NCBI RefSeq assembly: GCF_000340215.1 | Contig: NW_006921534.1 | Coordinates: 1,607,053-1,671,052 of the forward strand | Reading direction: 5' to 3' | Source: Pseudocercospora fijiensis CIRAD86 | Taxonomy: Eukaryota > Ascomycota > Dothideomycetes > Mycosphaerellales > Mycosphaerellaceae | Length of the DNA: 64,000 nt | Shown: positions 1 through 11,376 of the stretch, in pieces | Position numbering within the stretch: the first letter of the stretch is position 1 | Layout of the letters: the number at the start of each line of letters is the position of its first letter | Translations under genes and position numbers: made by a program | The notes under the pieces: generated by a model | What the model saw: only the letters and a program-made list of their open reading frames with translations | Databases searched by the model: none | What the model was told of the DNA's origin: nothing

Positions 1-1491
1 TACCTCACACATCCTTCTCCTTCTACACGAGGTACATTTCACGAGATCAATATTGACTGTGCAACCATCACGAACGCCCATCGCTAATGCCGGTCTTCCC
101 TACACACCGCCGACACGATGATGGGGCGGTGAGATTATTCAGAAGGAGCAAGGAATTGTCCGGAACGAATCTAGATGGCTGAAGTGATCTCATAATCTGG
201 TGGCATGTGCGGTGCTGGCCAAGAGCTCGATTCAAGGTTACGTCAAAGGGTGAAGGCTGACGGGCTCCGAGATAATTCGTAGTGATCCAAGCCGTGCTGA
301 AAAGCCGGGCTCCTTTTGAAAGAGGGAACGATTCTCAAATCCCCACATCTTGTGCTCCACGGGAAGCCCAACGCCTGAGGCCCGATTGAAACATCCCGTT
401 GATCTGCGGAGGATTACGAAGGGAAGAGGAAGACTTGAAGCTTCACTGCGAATGAGCATAGCTTAGCCTTCTCAAGGAGGGAGGTCCGTCTTGAATTGTA
501 TAGTTCTCAGCGCAGAATTACGGCGGCGATCACTGAGATACTTTGAGTGTTTGTTTCATAAACAGGTGGCCGTGGAGCGTCGAGTACGAAACCAAGTATT
601 ATTTTACCCGCGGAAAGATGTTTTTTTTTTCTTTCAGATAGAGATTTCAGCGCGCTGCACAATTGAAGAAATTTCCGGAATGGGAGCGTGATCTATTCAG
701 GCAGGCAGTGTCTTGCGCAACCACCCGTCTTCCCATCCAATCTCCCTTTGCATGAAGGAAGCGAAAGGAAGGAATAGAATTTCATAATTCTAACAGTCAC
801 CTCGGAATCGTACTAGAAAGCACGTCATTCCAATGCGATGACAATCGTAGTACTCCGCGTCTCAATCATTCATTAATCGCTTTCCCCTTTCTTCTCTTGT
901 AGTAAGAAACAACCACCAGCTCAGAGTAAGCTGATCAATTCATCCTGCTATGCAAAGTGCATCAGTAAAGTACTCAGTCATCATCAAAGAATTAAGAAAC
1001 TATAAACGAAAGGATCATTCTCTCGCGTCGCGACACGCAACAACAAGGGTCGCGGATTATTGTCGTATATGCATGTGTTGTGTTGCTCTTCACTTATCGT
1101 TATATACAAGTACATCGTTCGTGTTTCGCGTTCGCGTTCGCATATCTCGTCACCCACCATCGTGGTATAGTAAAAAAACAAGACACGGCAAAGACTGCCG
1201 AATGGGGTTTATTATGTACGTGTGTCGTGTCCTCCCTGACATTTAACAGTCCTTCCTTCCTATTGAGGTAGGCACCGAGGAGACGGGCGGTCCTGCAGAC
1301 CTGCGTCTGCATATCTGTTGTGTCACATTCCACACACCGACCGGGCCGTCGGTCGACAGCACCCAATGTCGACGACACTCGTGGGCCGCAATAGTTGGAA
1401 GGTCTTGAGGTTGTGTTGGCAATCGGACGCGAGTCGCGGTGTTCGCGCCGCTGCCCGAGCTTCAGGATAGTATGCCGTTCCCAGCTTCATG
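1..1491. other. Gene-poor left edge
   Basis: No reading frame here has recognisable protein similarity or a convincing intron structure; the short frames look like chance. CpA and TpG are normal, so this is ordinary unique DNA. Its right end is the 3' flank of the zinc-cluster/acetyltransferase gene that stops at 1492. A gene whose body lies left of the window cannot be excluded. Confidence 0.5.
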
Positions 1492-3751
1492 TCATTCTTC
1501 AAGTAATAGCTCGTTGTTTTGAAGCTTCCTCAGCATTTTCTCGTTCTGCTCTTGGATGTCCGGGTCATCGTGTCTGTCAGCTTTTGGACCAGACTCAATC
1601 TTGCGTCGTACTGGCTTTGCGGGATTGCCGGCTACAACGGTGTACGGCTTCACGTCCTGTCAGAAGCATTAGTGGACGCCATGAGAACGTATAGAACGAC
1701 TCAAAACTCACTCTAGTGACCACAGACCCAGCACCAACGACCGCTCCCTTTCCGATCGTTCGGAACGGCAAGATGATACAGTCCGCGCCGATGAATACAT
1801 CTTCCTCAACCTTGATCGGGCCTGCCATGAAGTCGCCTCGTAGGCCACTTCGCTGTTCCGCGTCAATGCTTGCCGTCATACAGCAGAACCTCACATTAGG
1901 CCCGATAATTGTTCTATTGCCGATGATAATTTTGCTCGCATCTTGAAAGTAGCAGTACTTCTGTACCAAGACATCATTCCCCAAGATGATGTTGTATCCA
2001 TAGTCGCAGTTAAAAGGGTTTTCCACAATACTGTGATGCCCACTTTGCCCTTTGGGACCATCCCAAACTTTGTGCTGGCTGTGAGGCCGATGCGACGGGT
2101 CCTGGATGGCTTTGAACTTGCGCTCGATTTCCTCTGGTTGAGAAGCCCTACTGACAACACATGAATCATTCCAGGACTCGATTGCCTGCCTGCAAGATTG
2201 ACGATCTTCGATCAAGGTCTTATCCGCAAACGGTTTGAACTTGTGTCCTGAAATCATGTTCATTCGAGCCGTGTAACTCGTTCCCTGCGGCAAATCTATG
2301 CCTACGGGAAGCATCGCTTGGCCATGACGTGATCGACCGCTGCCAGAGCCAGACGAAACACTTTCGTGGGTAGTGATGACAGTGGCAGCCGAAGTTCGTG
2401 GTCGAGCCCAGCTGGCCGACGGTGGGTGAAGATGAGGTAGCCATGGATCGGCAGCAGCAGCAGCAGGAGGAGGAGGAGGAGGAGGCAGAGGAGCGAACGG
2501 AGGAGGCGGTGGAGGTGGTGCACCAGAGTAGTCAGTAGGCGGTAATCTTTGATGAAGAATCGAATGAGGTGGATGTTCGGCACCAGAGTGCTGCCAACGG
2601 GGAGGATTCGAAGGCCACACTTCGCGCTCATGAGGTGGTCGTGAATCTATTGGTGGTATCGGTGCGCCATAGCGATGAGGCAGCGGCTCCTGAGCGTCCG
2701 GTCTGGGCAGCGCGAAGCGTTCGCCAGGGTAGGGAGGCAGTGACCTCGGATGCGCTTCATGGTAATGGCCATCGAAGAAAGCCGGGTGTGCGTGAGTGGT
2801 CTCGTATTGCTGCTTCGCTTGGAGGGGCACGACAGCTCTTCCTGCAGTTGGCTTGGTGCCTCCAGGTGGCTTTGGCCCATAGCCGCCGCACTGGAAAGAA
2901 CCACGCATGCAGTTGTTGCATGTGGGCTTGCTCTCGTCACACTTCTTCTTGCGCGCGCGGCATGTGTGACAGCCGGTCTTGGTGCGATTACTGAAGTTGC
3001 GCTTGCGTCCCTTCTTGAGATCATTGTCGCCGTTCTGGGCCTGCTCACCGGCATGAGGTTGTGATTCCTGTCCGTCGTCCTGCTCGTCTGGAGGCGAATC
3101 GCTCCTGCGTGCTGCATGCCCGGAGCCGAACTGCTGCTGGACTGACTGCGCCAAAGCAGCAGCGACTTCTGGTCGAGGCCTCGGTGGAGGCGTTCCAGCT
3201 GTGAGTCTGTGGACAGGCGATGGTTCTCGGACGTAGTTACCAGTTTGTGGATCTCCAAGACCTTCCTGATCATGATCATCCGAGTAGGTCGGCCCTGGCG
3301 ATGGCATGCCACCATTATGGGTGGTGACTCGTCGTTTCGGCGACTGAGGAGTGGCTCCAAACGGCGCGCCATCTCGGACGTCTTCTCTGGGATGGACACG
3401 AGGGGATTCTGCTCGCTTGCGCTTGTTTGTCTCGGGGCTGCCCAGCGGCCGCTCGGCATTCTGTTCTGTCGAAGGCCGCGTTTCCGTTGGACGCCAACCG
3501 TGAGACTGATAAGGCGCCGGCGGATGCGACTGTTCCGAAATGCCGTTACTTCGATATTCGACCGGTGGCAATGTTATTGGGCCCGGGCGTGCCGCAGACT
3601 GTTCGGGCCGAAAAGAGGTGTTGTTTCGATGGAGATCGCCATTCACAGCGGTGAAGGCACTCGCAGCAGGCTCCGTAAATGGCTTTGGCAGACCAGACGG
3701 TCGACCTCCGTTCAAAGTCGACCCATTCAGAACGCTGGTCTCTTCTCGCAT
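1492..3751 (-). CDS. Zn2Cys6 zinc cluster fused to a hexapeptide (maltose/galactoside-type) O-acetyltransferase domain
   Basis: Two exons, complement(1492..1656, 1712..3751), 734 aa; the 55-nt intron has a GTGAGT donor and CAG acceptor. Splicing restores the last beta-helix turn (GNPAK) and a charged C-terminal tail. Residues about 1-250 are disordered. Residues about 261-288 form a complete C-x2-C-x6-C-x6-C-x2-C-x6-C cluster (CHTC, KKKC, TCNNC, FQC) with a basic linker. A Pro/Ala-rich linker encoded by GCA/GGA runs follows. From about 495 there is a Mac-like N-cap (MISGHKFKPFADKTLIEDR), then left-handed beta-helix turns (IGNRTIIGPNV, IGADCIILP, IGKGAVVGAGSVV). The family O-acetylates sugars with acetyl-CoA; the fused zinc cluster points to a nuclear regulator. 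The segment that normally carries the catalytic histidine (THPxD type) reads MTASIDAEQR, so catalysis is doubtful. The start at 3751 is chosen because upstream residues are unlike protein; in-frame ATGs also exist at 3817 and 3994. Confidence 0.85.
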
Positions 3752-4882
3752 TGGGGAATCAGCTCGCACGTCCACTGCTCCCACTCGATCGGGCCGGGTC
3801 AAGCGGGTCTGCAGCATCGAACATGAGCAATGGCAGCGTCCACGGGGTGTGCGATGTGGTTGTTGGCCGTCTCGGCCGCGCACGTCGGTTCGGCAGGTGT
3901 CAATATCGGACGGGGTGCTGCAATGCAAACAAATGCTTGCCTTGTTCCACGGTCGTGCGTGAGAGGCGCGCTTAATGTCGGCTATTAAACGCAACCAGTG
4001 ACTTCACCCAGTTGTCCGTGCAAGATGCTGCTTCATGGACGATGTGCGGCCGTGGCCTGCGTTGCTCAGCGGTATGGCGGGAGCGAGTGGAGGCCAATGG
4101 TGTCGCGGGGAGTCAGGCAGAAGCAATGGCAATGGCAATGGCAGAAGCAATGGCAATGGCAATGGCAATGCTGGACGCTGCTGCAGCCCGCCAAATTCCG
4201 CCGGTCAATCCTGGGCGACGACGTGAGCGCGTGGGGAGGGCAAGGGCAGGGCAGGGCAGGCAAGGCTGGCCGACGCAAGGAGCGAGCACAGCAGAAGGCA
4301 CGGCGGAGAACGGGCGAGGGCCAAGAATGCGGGGAGTCATATGGATGGCTGAACAGGACCTCTACCCACTGGCGACCGAGACTGCTATAGTAGTGCGAGC
4401 TTCGCTCGCAATGAATTCTCAGCCTTAGTCGCGCTCTTGCAAAGGCACGTGCTGCTATAATAAGATATTCCTACCAAATCTCCGTGCTTTGGTCCTGCCT
4501 CCAACTACAAAGCCCATGCTGTGACACCCCAATCACTAAACCTGATTCCAGCCTTCATGTATTCGATCACCAAGTACTTTCTCGATGGCGAGTTCCTATC
4601 TCTGCTACGCTGACACACGTTATGATGTGCTTCTACAGAGCGACTGAGGCCGCAGACGCTTGGGTCGTGTCGCTTTGACCATCCATGGTGAAGGGAGGTG
4701 CCCGCAATTGAGACGAAACTATCGCCAGCGACTCCTCTCACAGCAGGCCCTACCGTTAGCATGTCCCCTTTTGGCCACTTTGATCCGAAAGAAGCATCAA
4801 AGGTCCTGTTTCGTGATAGACACCGGTCTTTGATCGAGTCTACAACGACTGAAACGTTTACTTCTTTCGGGCACACGGATGA
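3752..4882. other. Intergenic region between the two zinc-cluster genes
   Basis: This is the 5' flank of the acetyltransferase fusion and the 3' flank of the next zinc-cluster gene. It holds a hexanucleotide microsatellite (4123-4170) and purine-rich GGCAGG runs near 4240-4270. No reading frame has recognisable similarity. Confidence 0.5.
4123..4170. repeat. GCAATG hexanucleotide microsatellite
   Basis: Imperfect GCAATG/GGCAAT repeats interrupted by GGCAGAA, upstream of the minus-strand fusion gene, probably in its promoter or 5' UTR. Confidence 0.9.
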
Positions 4883-6719
4883 TTACTGCCGCGTGAGCGA
4901 GATAACAGCAAACTGGTCAGATAATCTCGACAGAATTTGAAAATCATTCCTGTACAACGCCGAATTTGCGGAAAGCTCGCCCAGTCGCTCGCATGTGGGT
5001 TGCAGACAGGAATTGACCGCCGAGAGATCCGCCGAGGCAGGCCATTTTGTCCCAATAACGGCCCATACAGCCAACATATTCCCGAATTGTCTAGCTAGCG
5101 TCAGCACGCCCATCTAGGGTAGACCTAGGATGGTCTACTTACGCGTGAACAATACTGTATGCATTGGGTAACTTATACCTCTGCGCATGGTTCAAGTATC
5201 GAATCGACTGGAACCCAGCCCAGAGACACGCCGTCACAGCGTCCTGCACCATCAGTTTGAAGGCCACTGTGCCCTCCAGATCGCAGTGTGCCTGGTCCAA
5301 ATTGTGTAACACGTGGTCCAAGAAGGGGCGTCGAACGAGGTGGCATGCTTTCCAGTACTCACACCTGAGCCTTAGCGAGAGAATGTCATCCGGTGCACTG
5401 TCATCGTTGTCCCAGCGCAACGACGGATCCAGGGCCCTTCTCCATGAATTGAGGCTTTCTTGGTAAGGTTGGAGGCGTTGAATGAGATCGGTAAAGCTGT
5501 CAGAAGCGCTGACTGGGAAAAGTTCCGAGCACAGGCGATGCAACATGTCGCACAGCATGATGTAAGAGATGTGGTGAAGTTGGACATATCTCTCGTCAGG
5601 GTCTTTCCACAGGTTAGAGTCGTAAGGTAGAGGAACCCGCGGAAGGAGCTCAAGCGTAGTGTTTGTTGGCAGGTCTAAATCGGCTGCGACGGAATCCCAC
5701 ATCAAATAGGCTGTCCATGCTGCCAGTACGACCTCTTGCTGTCGCGGACTCGTTATAATAGGTTTCTGGGTCTCCTCGCGGAAGTGCTCTCTACGGAGCA
5801 GATGCAAGATGCAGCGACTTGCCTTATCAATCCAGCTCATTGCAGTTTCTGGCTTAGCGAGACGCCAGTGGTATAGAGCCACTAGGAGAAACATTTGCGC
5901 ATGCGTACGAGTGTCGCCGTCAAGTTGATCACCAACAATGGAGATAGCGATATCGTAGTAGCCTTTGGCGACTGCCCCTTTGTCCGAGACATCGATCGAA
6001 ATTGCTCCAAGGGCGATGGCCAAGCAAACAATGGCATTCTCCGGCGATCGCTCCAGGAGACCTTCGCTGGGGAAATAGCCCTTAAGTTGGTTTTTAAGCC
6101 AATTCTTGTTGATAAAAGGGTTGAGAAGATAGTCATTCTCCAAGTAGCTTGTCAATAAATGGCCTGCAGTCGCAGGATCACGATGCCTGAGGACCGGAGG
6201 CATGTAGCACGGCTGAACCGGTGATGCTGGACCAGACCTTTGATCAACATTGACCTGGGCTGCTGCAAAGATTCTTCTGACCTCATGCCACGATAGTACG
6301 AGGTTGTGTAGACCTCTGAGTGGAGATTTTGGTCCAGTTGAGCAGAAGCTCGTGTAATCTTTGCTCCGTTGCAATCCTGGGTGCCTTGCTATAGACGCTG
6401 CATCGCCCTCGAGCGTCGCTATATCGCTCTGGAATGAAGCTATGCGTTTGCTCGCTTTCTCATGTAGTTTTTCCCAGTTCTGGACCACTTCAAGCGCTTT
6501 ATCTTGTAGCTCAATACTTCTGAGCCTTCTTGTTCGGCCTCTTGTTCGATGGCAAGGCTGACCTATGCGTTCGCACCGGCTGCATGGTGTGAAATCAGAA
6601 CACTTCGTTCTCAGCTCCTTACACGGGTCGCATGCCTATCTCCATCAGCCTAGGATCGATTGCTGCGCCTGTGGACTCACTTGTGCTGCCCGAGATTCTT
6701 TGGCACTGGCGGCTCGCAT
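4883..6719 (-). CDS. Zn2Cys6 transcription factor with fungal middle homology region
   Basis: Three exons, complement(4883..5090, 5143..6635, 6681..6719), 579 aa. Intron 1 (45 nt) has a GTGAGT donor and a CTGAT branch. Intron 2 (52 nt) has GTAAGT, a CTGAC branch and CTAG; only this acceptor keeps frame and gives the junction IVHA-QFGNM. Exon 1 encodes MRAASAKESRAAQ, and exon 2 opens with the complete zinc cluster: cysteines at about 15, 18, 25, 31, 34 and 41 (CDPC, RTKC, TPCSRC, QPC), followed by a basic stretch and a short coiled coil (LRSIELQDKALEVVQNWEKL). The rest matches the all-helical middle homology region of fungal regulators, e.g. PFINKNW and CLAIALGAI. DNA-binding nuclear regulator; target and inducer cannot be read from sequence. 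In-frame Met codons upstream of 6719 exist, but the RAAQACDPC context is the usual N-terminus. Confidence 0.85.
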
Positions 6720-7495
6720 CTCTAGCTTCGAGAATGAATGGAAGAGGTCGCGGAACCATTCAGATGTGAGCAGTCCGCCAATTGTCCGTATGCGTCCAGG
6801 GGAGCCTCGGAGACTGTCAAAAGTCATCGCTATTCCGAGCATTGCACAAAGTGGGTATCCCACGCTACGCGATCGTGTGGTCAAGCACGATCTGGGCCGT
6901 CTCAGCAGGTACCGCTGAGTCACCAGGTCTGCAAATATTGATTTTCTGGTGCTGGTAGGCGGACGGGCACTTCAACCCTGATGCTTTCGCTCGACCTGTG
7001 CATGTAGGATCAGGTATCCAACGAGAGGCAGGAGCGTAGGCCTCTGCAGCATCCTTGCCACGTCACAGAGGCGACGGAAGGCGCACTGTCCGAAGTCTCT
7101 GCTGAGACCCTACACCGGGTCTCTACGACGCCTGGTCCAATCGCAAACAATTATCACTCGCCCACCGCGCCATGCCAAACGTTGGAATCGCGCTTCTGCA
7201 AGTATCCCAGCTATGTCACACATATTCAAAGTCAACATATGGAGTGGGTAGCACTTTGAGGCCCCTGCTCGGATCGACTCTGTCGTGCAAGAGGCACGGT
7301 CGTCCACTTCGTCCAGATGCCAGTAGCATGCCACGTCGGATGAAGAATGAAGGGCAGAGACTTGGCAAGCAACTGTGGGAGAGTCCAGCTTCCCTCGGCC
7401 GCTCACAGCTCCTGTCAAACTCCACAGGAAACACACCAGGTAAGACCCCAAATCATGATCCGGCGCCCCAATAATGACGCTAGAGTGCGTAGGCC
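6720..7495. other. Divergent intergenic region with a small stem-loop
   Basis: Shared upstream region of the minus-strand zinc-cluster gene and the plus-strand gene at 7496. It contains a perfect 7-bp stem (GAGACCC / GGGTCTC) with a 6-nt loop at 7104-7123. A frame ending near 7440 with a GTAAG after it could be an upstream exon of the right gene, but no acceptor joins it in frame. Confidence 0.45.
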
Positions 7496-8623
7496 ATGCC
7501 CGAGCAGTCCTTCACAGGCGTATTCGAGATTGGGGTTCAGTCCAGCTTGCGAAGCATTCCAAGGCTGAAATTGGACTTCACCCAAGGGCCTGGGCTGCAG
7601 TTGCAATACACTTGCACATTCAACTACACTGGCGATACCCCATCAGAGCACATCCCCTCCAGAAGGACGAGTGCCGCCATCCTAGCACTCGTGCAGTCAC
7701 TCAATGACTCGCCAACCGATCAGGCAAGGAAAATATGCAAGAAAGTGGTAGACGGCGTCACGGTGGGCCGCGCAAGCTTCGAGCGACTCACAGAAGGCGA
7801 GAAGTCGAACTGGAGACTCCAGATCGCACAGCTCCAGAAAGCAAATACCAGCGAGCGACTCGATTATCGTCCCGAGGTCCAATGGATGGGAGTGCTTTGG
7901 GATGCTTGTCGACCAGACATCAGAGGCAAGTTGAAAAAGAACATCGCCTTTCGTATTCGACTATTCAAACAGTTGATGCTTCGCTTGATTGGGAGGAGCC
8001 CAAGCATAGCTGTCTATATGGCTGGTAAGAAAGTTTCCCTACAGCGAGGGACTGACTGATCCGTGTCTAGCATGTCCTTCCAAATTGTTGCCTTCGCAGT
8101 TGTCCCAATGCAAGACATCGGATATCGAGAGTGCTGCAAAGCTCGCAGTGGAATGTCGCTCGACCATAGTCTGGCCGACCTGAGTGAATACTGTATAGAC
8201 GTCGTAACGTACGTATTGTAACACGTCTACTCCAGGCATTGCATGACTGACTAGAGCAGAGCGCCTATGGCGGATGGAATGCAAGCCCTTCAGTCCGCTG
8301 GCGCAAGTGCTGAAGGGACCAGAGTTAGTGAGATGGCTTTGTCGGGCGTGAAGTATCTCGGAAGCCCAATAGACTTGGTCCAGACATATTTGATTTCGAG
8401 GCGTCCAGCGTTCGGAAACGACAGGCGTCAAAGGAAACTGCCGATACACCAGGCTTCAGTCTGGCGATATTGCGGCCTTGTTGCTGAGCTCGAGAGTCAG
8501 ATACTCACTTTGCGGCAAGGATATCAGACGGCTCCTTACCTGACGCACGATGGTCATGATTTCTACGACCGCTGGAGTGGGCTGGAAGTGATCGCAAAGC
8601 TCTCGAGTGGACGTTGGTGCTGA
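7496..8623 (+). CDS. Unrecognised protein, three-exon model
   Basis: Proposed join(7496..8024, 8100..8208, 8260..8623), 333 aa. Intron 1 (75 nt): GTAAGA donor, pyrimidine-rich CTTCGCAG acceptor. Intron 2 (51 nt): GTACGT donor, CTGAC branch, GAGCAG acceptor. With these choices a single frame stays open across three segments that lie in three different frames, giving junctions SIAVYMA-VVPMQDIGY and CIDVVT-APMADGMQ. An alternative acceptor at 8070 gives a 213-aa product ending at 8183. The protein looks soluble, mixed alpha, without signal peptide or membrane segments; a charged middle (KICKKVVDGV, LTEGEKSNWRLQ) and a basic stretch (GKLKKNIAFRIRLFK) are visible. I do not recognise the family. 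Confidence 0.55.
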
Positions 8624-8844
8624 GGCAGCAAGCTCTCTTGCGGCTCTCGCGCACAGCTCGTGTGCAACAGCCTCTGGAATGATGCTGAAAGCTAGAAAGT
8701 TCTGCGACATTATGTACACGGTTTTTGTGCGAATTGTTCCTTTGTGCCGGTGATGCCCTCGCTTGTTGTCCACGAAATATCACGTGATGTGCGGGAATAC
8801 CCATTTCAACTCCAAGAAAAAGAACTTGCCTACGCAGTATCTGT

Positions 8845-9513
8845 CTACGGCCCTTGCTTTTGATTGACTTGCAAGGACAGTTCTCCCACCGCTAGACACA
8901 TGCCCTTAACTACGCTTTGGAGTATATCCGGCTGACACGATAGAAGTCGCAAGTCTTCGACAAATTGCTTGCAGACCCATATCATGAACCTTACTGCCTT
9001 TTCCCTCGGTATTCTCACATCGTACGCCAGGCAGAAATTCCACAAATTCGTGTCGACGATCTTTCCAGCCTCTACCCAGTGCCCGCTCTTGATGTGCAAC
9101 ACGGCAAGGTCAAGAAGTGCGCATTCGAAATCCAGGAACGCCTGAGGCGGCAAATCTAACAGATGCTCTTGATGAAATTGGTATGCTCGGGCCAAGGTAT
9201 TATTAGCTATCAGGCTTACACGCTCACTGTCTGGTCGCTCTGTACGCAGCCGATGAACCACCCAGGCAATGAGGCTGTCTGCAGCTTCCAAGGCTGCCAA
9301 GCGCGTCCCTGGCAGGTCGTTAATCCCGGGTTCGGTGGACTGAAAAGCGTCTCTCGAAGATTGCCATGACACGGTATCGAGCGCATCCTCCTGAATGCTG
9401 AATGCTACTCGGACATTTGCGAGGTCTGCAACAGAGAGATAGCTGAGACACTCTTGAAATATCTCTGTAGGTATGTTGCTTGGAGTGCTGCAATGTGGCT
9501 TTTTAGGTCCCAT
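8845..9513 (-). CDS. F-box-like protein
   Basis: Single-exon 222-aa frame. Residues about 11-38 (NIPTEIFQECLSYLSVADLANVRV) fit the F-box pattern: an LP-type start, a hydrophobic helix and a DLAxxR motif. F-box proteins bind Skp1 and recruit substrates to an SCF ubiquitin ligase. The remainder is helical (AADSLIAWVVHRLR, FLDFECALLDLAVLHI) with no LRR or WD repeats, so substrate recognition is unknown. Start chosen at MGPKKPHCS because the F-box follows directly. The box is weak, so a non-SCF role is possible. Confidence 0.65.
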   Translation of the reverse strand: MGPKKPHCSTPSNIPTEIFQECLSYLSVADLANVRVAFSIQEDALDTVSWQSSRDAFQSTEPGINDLPGTRLAALEAADSLIAWVVHRLRTERPDSERVSLIANNTLARAYQFHQEHLLDLPPQAFLDFECALLDLAVLHIKSGHWVEAGKIVDTNLWNFCLAYDVRIPREKAVRFMIWVCKQFVEDLRLLSCQPDILQSVVKGMCLAVGELSLQVNQKQGP

Positions 9514-9929
9514 GATGACAACCTTGACATGGCGTTCTACCCAGAGTGGAACGGCTAGCGAGCAACGACTGCATATTTATGAGCTCGGCGGAACCTTCTC
9601 GAGCGAAAACGTCCCAAGCTATGCCTGAATCAACGGATGACTGCTGTTTTCGAACAACCATTAAACATGAGGTGCTCCGCAGACCATGCGGTGTATGCTT
9701 ACATGGATCACTTTTGATCGAGCCGTGATTGGTCGTTCAGAAAAATCAGAGCCCGCGATTCGTTGCCGAGGACCTTGCAAAGCCAACCCTCTTGACTGGC
9801 CCATCATCGTCGATTCGTCGGCAATCAGTCTGCTCGCTATAGTCTGGTCGCCATGGACTTAGATTCACAAAGCACGATTGTGATGGTGAACTGAATGAAT
9901 GACTATGATCGAGCGGATAGACTAGTTAT
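9514..9929. other. Intergenic region
   Basis: Nothing codes convincingly here. It is the 5' flank of the F-box-like gene and the 3' flank of the chromodomain gene, with normal base composition. Confidence 0.5.
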
Positions 9930-10604
9930 TTACAGAGGCATGTTGTCCTGTTCCCACTTAGTAACGGCATCAGCAGCAGTTACCTCCAAGTTTTCGGCAG
10001 GTTCCCAGGTATCTTCCCAGCGGACTTTGTAGAAAGTCTTCCCATCCCACATATGGCGGTCGACGATTCGATCCACCTCCCAGAACGGTACTTTGGGACA
10101 GTTTAGAGCGCACTGCAGGGAATGAGTGAGTTGCTGGAGCCTAGCAGATGAGACTGTTGTATCGGTCTGTGATTGCTTCCGTACACGTGGACGACGTCGG
10201 CGGTCCTGCAAAACTTTTTAGACTGCGCTTATAGGACTCACACTACGGGTCCAACATACCTGCCAAGAGCTCAACGACGGCCTTGCAGCTCGCACTCGGC
10301 CCAAAGGGTGCGCGACGCTTGAGGTGCTGGCAGTCTCTTCGTAGTGCACAGGCGCAGGCTGTGAGAGTGCACCTGTGGTCTCCGCAGCTGAAGGTGTGCG
10401 CACAAGCGACAACGCTTCTGGAGACACACAAGCGTGCTGCGCGGCCTCGCGCGAGGGGTTAGGCGTTTCGAAAGGGCCGAGAGGTGGAAGGTCCGCAGTC
10501 TGCAGAGAGACGAAAAGTTCTTCCTGATTCTGAGGCAAGGAGATCGGCTGCAGGCGTGCAGGAAGCCCACGCTCTGGGCCATTGTAGAAACGAATATTGT
10601 CCAT
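9930..10604 (-). CDS. Small chromodomain protein
   Basis: Two exons, complement(9930..10205, 10260..10604), 206 aa; the 54-nt phase-0 intron has GTATGT and TTTTGCAG. The start is MDNIRFYNG. Residues 1-115 are disordered (Pro/Ser/Ala-rich), then a basic patch (DRRRRPRVRKQ) and a C-terminal chromodomain at about 160-205: WEVDRIVDRH, KTFYKVRWED, TWEPAENL, AVTKWEQ. Aromatic-cage positions (W/Y, W, E) are plausible. The usual 4-6 residues between the WxG strand and TWEP are missing, a compact form also seen in fungal single-chromodomain proteins. Chromodomains bind methylated histone H3 tails. No chromoshadow domain, so not HP1. It lies about 0.6 kb from the mutated repeat island. Origin from a chromovirus integrase tail is conceivable but not shown. 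Confidence 0.8.
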
Positions 10605-11230
10605 CCTAAGTGAGAGACAGTGACACAGGTAGTAGCGTTGCGCGACCACGAGGGGAGAGGTACGGCGCCTTATTTGTATGTTGCCAGAAGTGTCCGGGCT
10701 GTCGAAATTATACAACTGCCGTTATCGTCACTCCACAGGCATAGAAATGCCGCCGTCGCCCGGCTACCAACTTTCCACCATCCTCTTGCCTGTTATAGAC
10801 AGCTTCAGCCTCCATCTGCCCGGCTCCGCCTGGGTGACGGGGACCTTGGGATGAAGTCAAGGAATGCAAATCAAACCACCCGAGGAGCCTGCTCAGCTCA
10901 GAGGCCCAGGACCTCGTCTGCTAGCCAGGGACTGAGGGCATGTTCGCATAGCTGTGCCACGCAGCGACTATGCAGTACGATGGGTTTGCGCGCCGCACTT
11001 GCGCAGCGACGAAGCCAGCAGGCGCGTGATCGAAGGAGCGTGAGCACAGAGCTGGTCGCAAGCGAGGCGAGGCATGGTCTAGATTTGTCGATGCTGGCCG
11101 TGACTGTGAGCGGGAGCCTAGCGCGATTGGTCGTCGAGATATGGGCGACAGAGTAGAGAACCATGTGGACGTTGAAAGGAAGAAAGGAGCGTAAATACTA
11201 AGGAAGTGGGCGGAAGGCCGGGAGTTATAT
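10605..11230. other. Spacer between chromodomain gene and repeat island
   Basis: GC-normal DNA with ample CpA and TpG, the upstream region of the chromodomain gene. A 178-codon plus-strand frame (10620-11156) lacks any recognisable domain and is low-complexity in character, so I do not call it a gene. The mutated island starts within about 100 bp of 11230. Confidence 0.5.
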
Positions 11231-11376
11231 TAGATCCCCACGCCGGGCAGTCGCGCTCCGGGCTCGAATAGGCAAGTCGCTAGCCCGATGTTTCGATAAT
11301 CGCGACTACCGTTTAACGAAATATAGATTTTCTAAAAGGAAAATTACGTAAAAACTATGCTAAAATTTTAAAATCG

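Noticed and set aside
2569..3826. Several frames overlapping the zinc-cluster/acetyltransferase gene on both strands
   Set aside because: Shadow frames of a high-GC coding exon with low-complexity Pro/Ala/Ser codons.
10620..11156. 178-codon frame next to the chromodomain gene
   Set aside because: No recognisable motif, Arg/Ser-rich composition as expected from GC-rich noncoding DNA, and it overlaps the promoter of the gene on the other strand.
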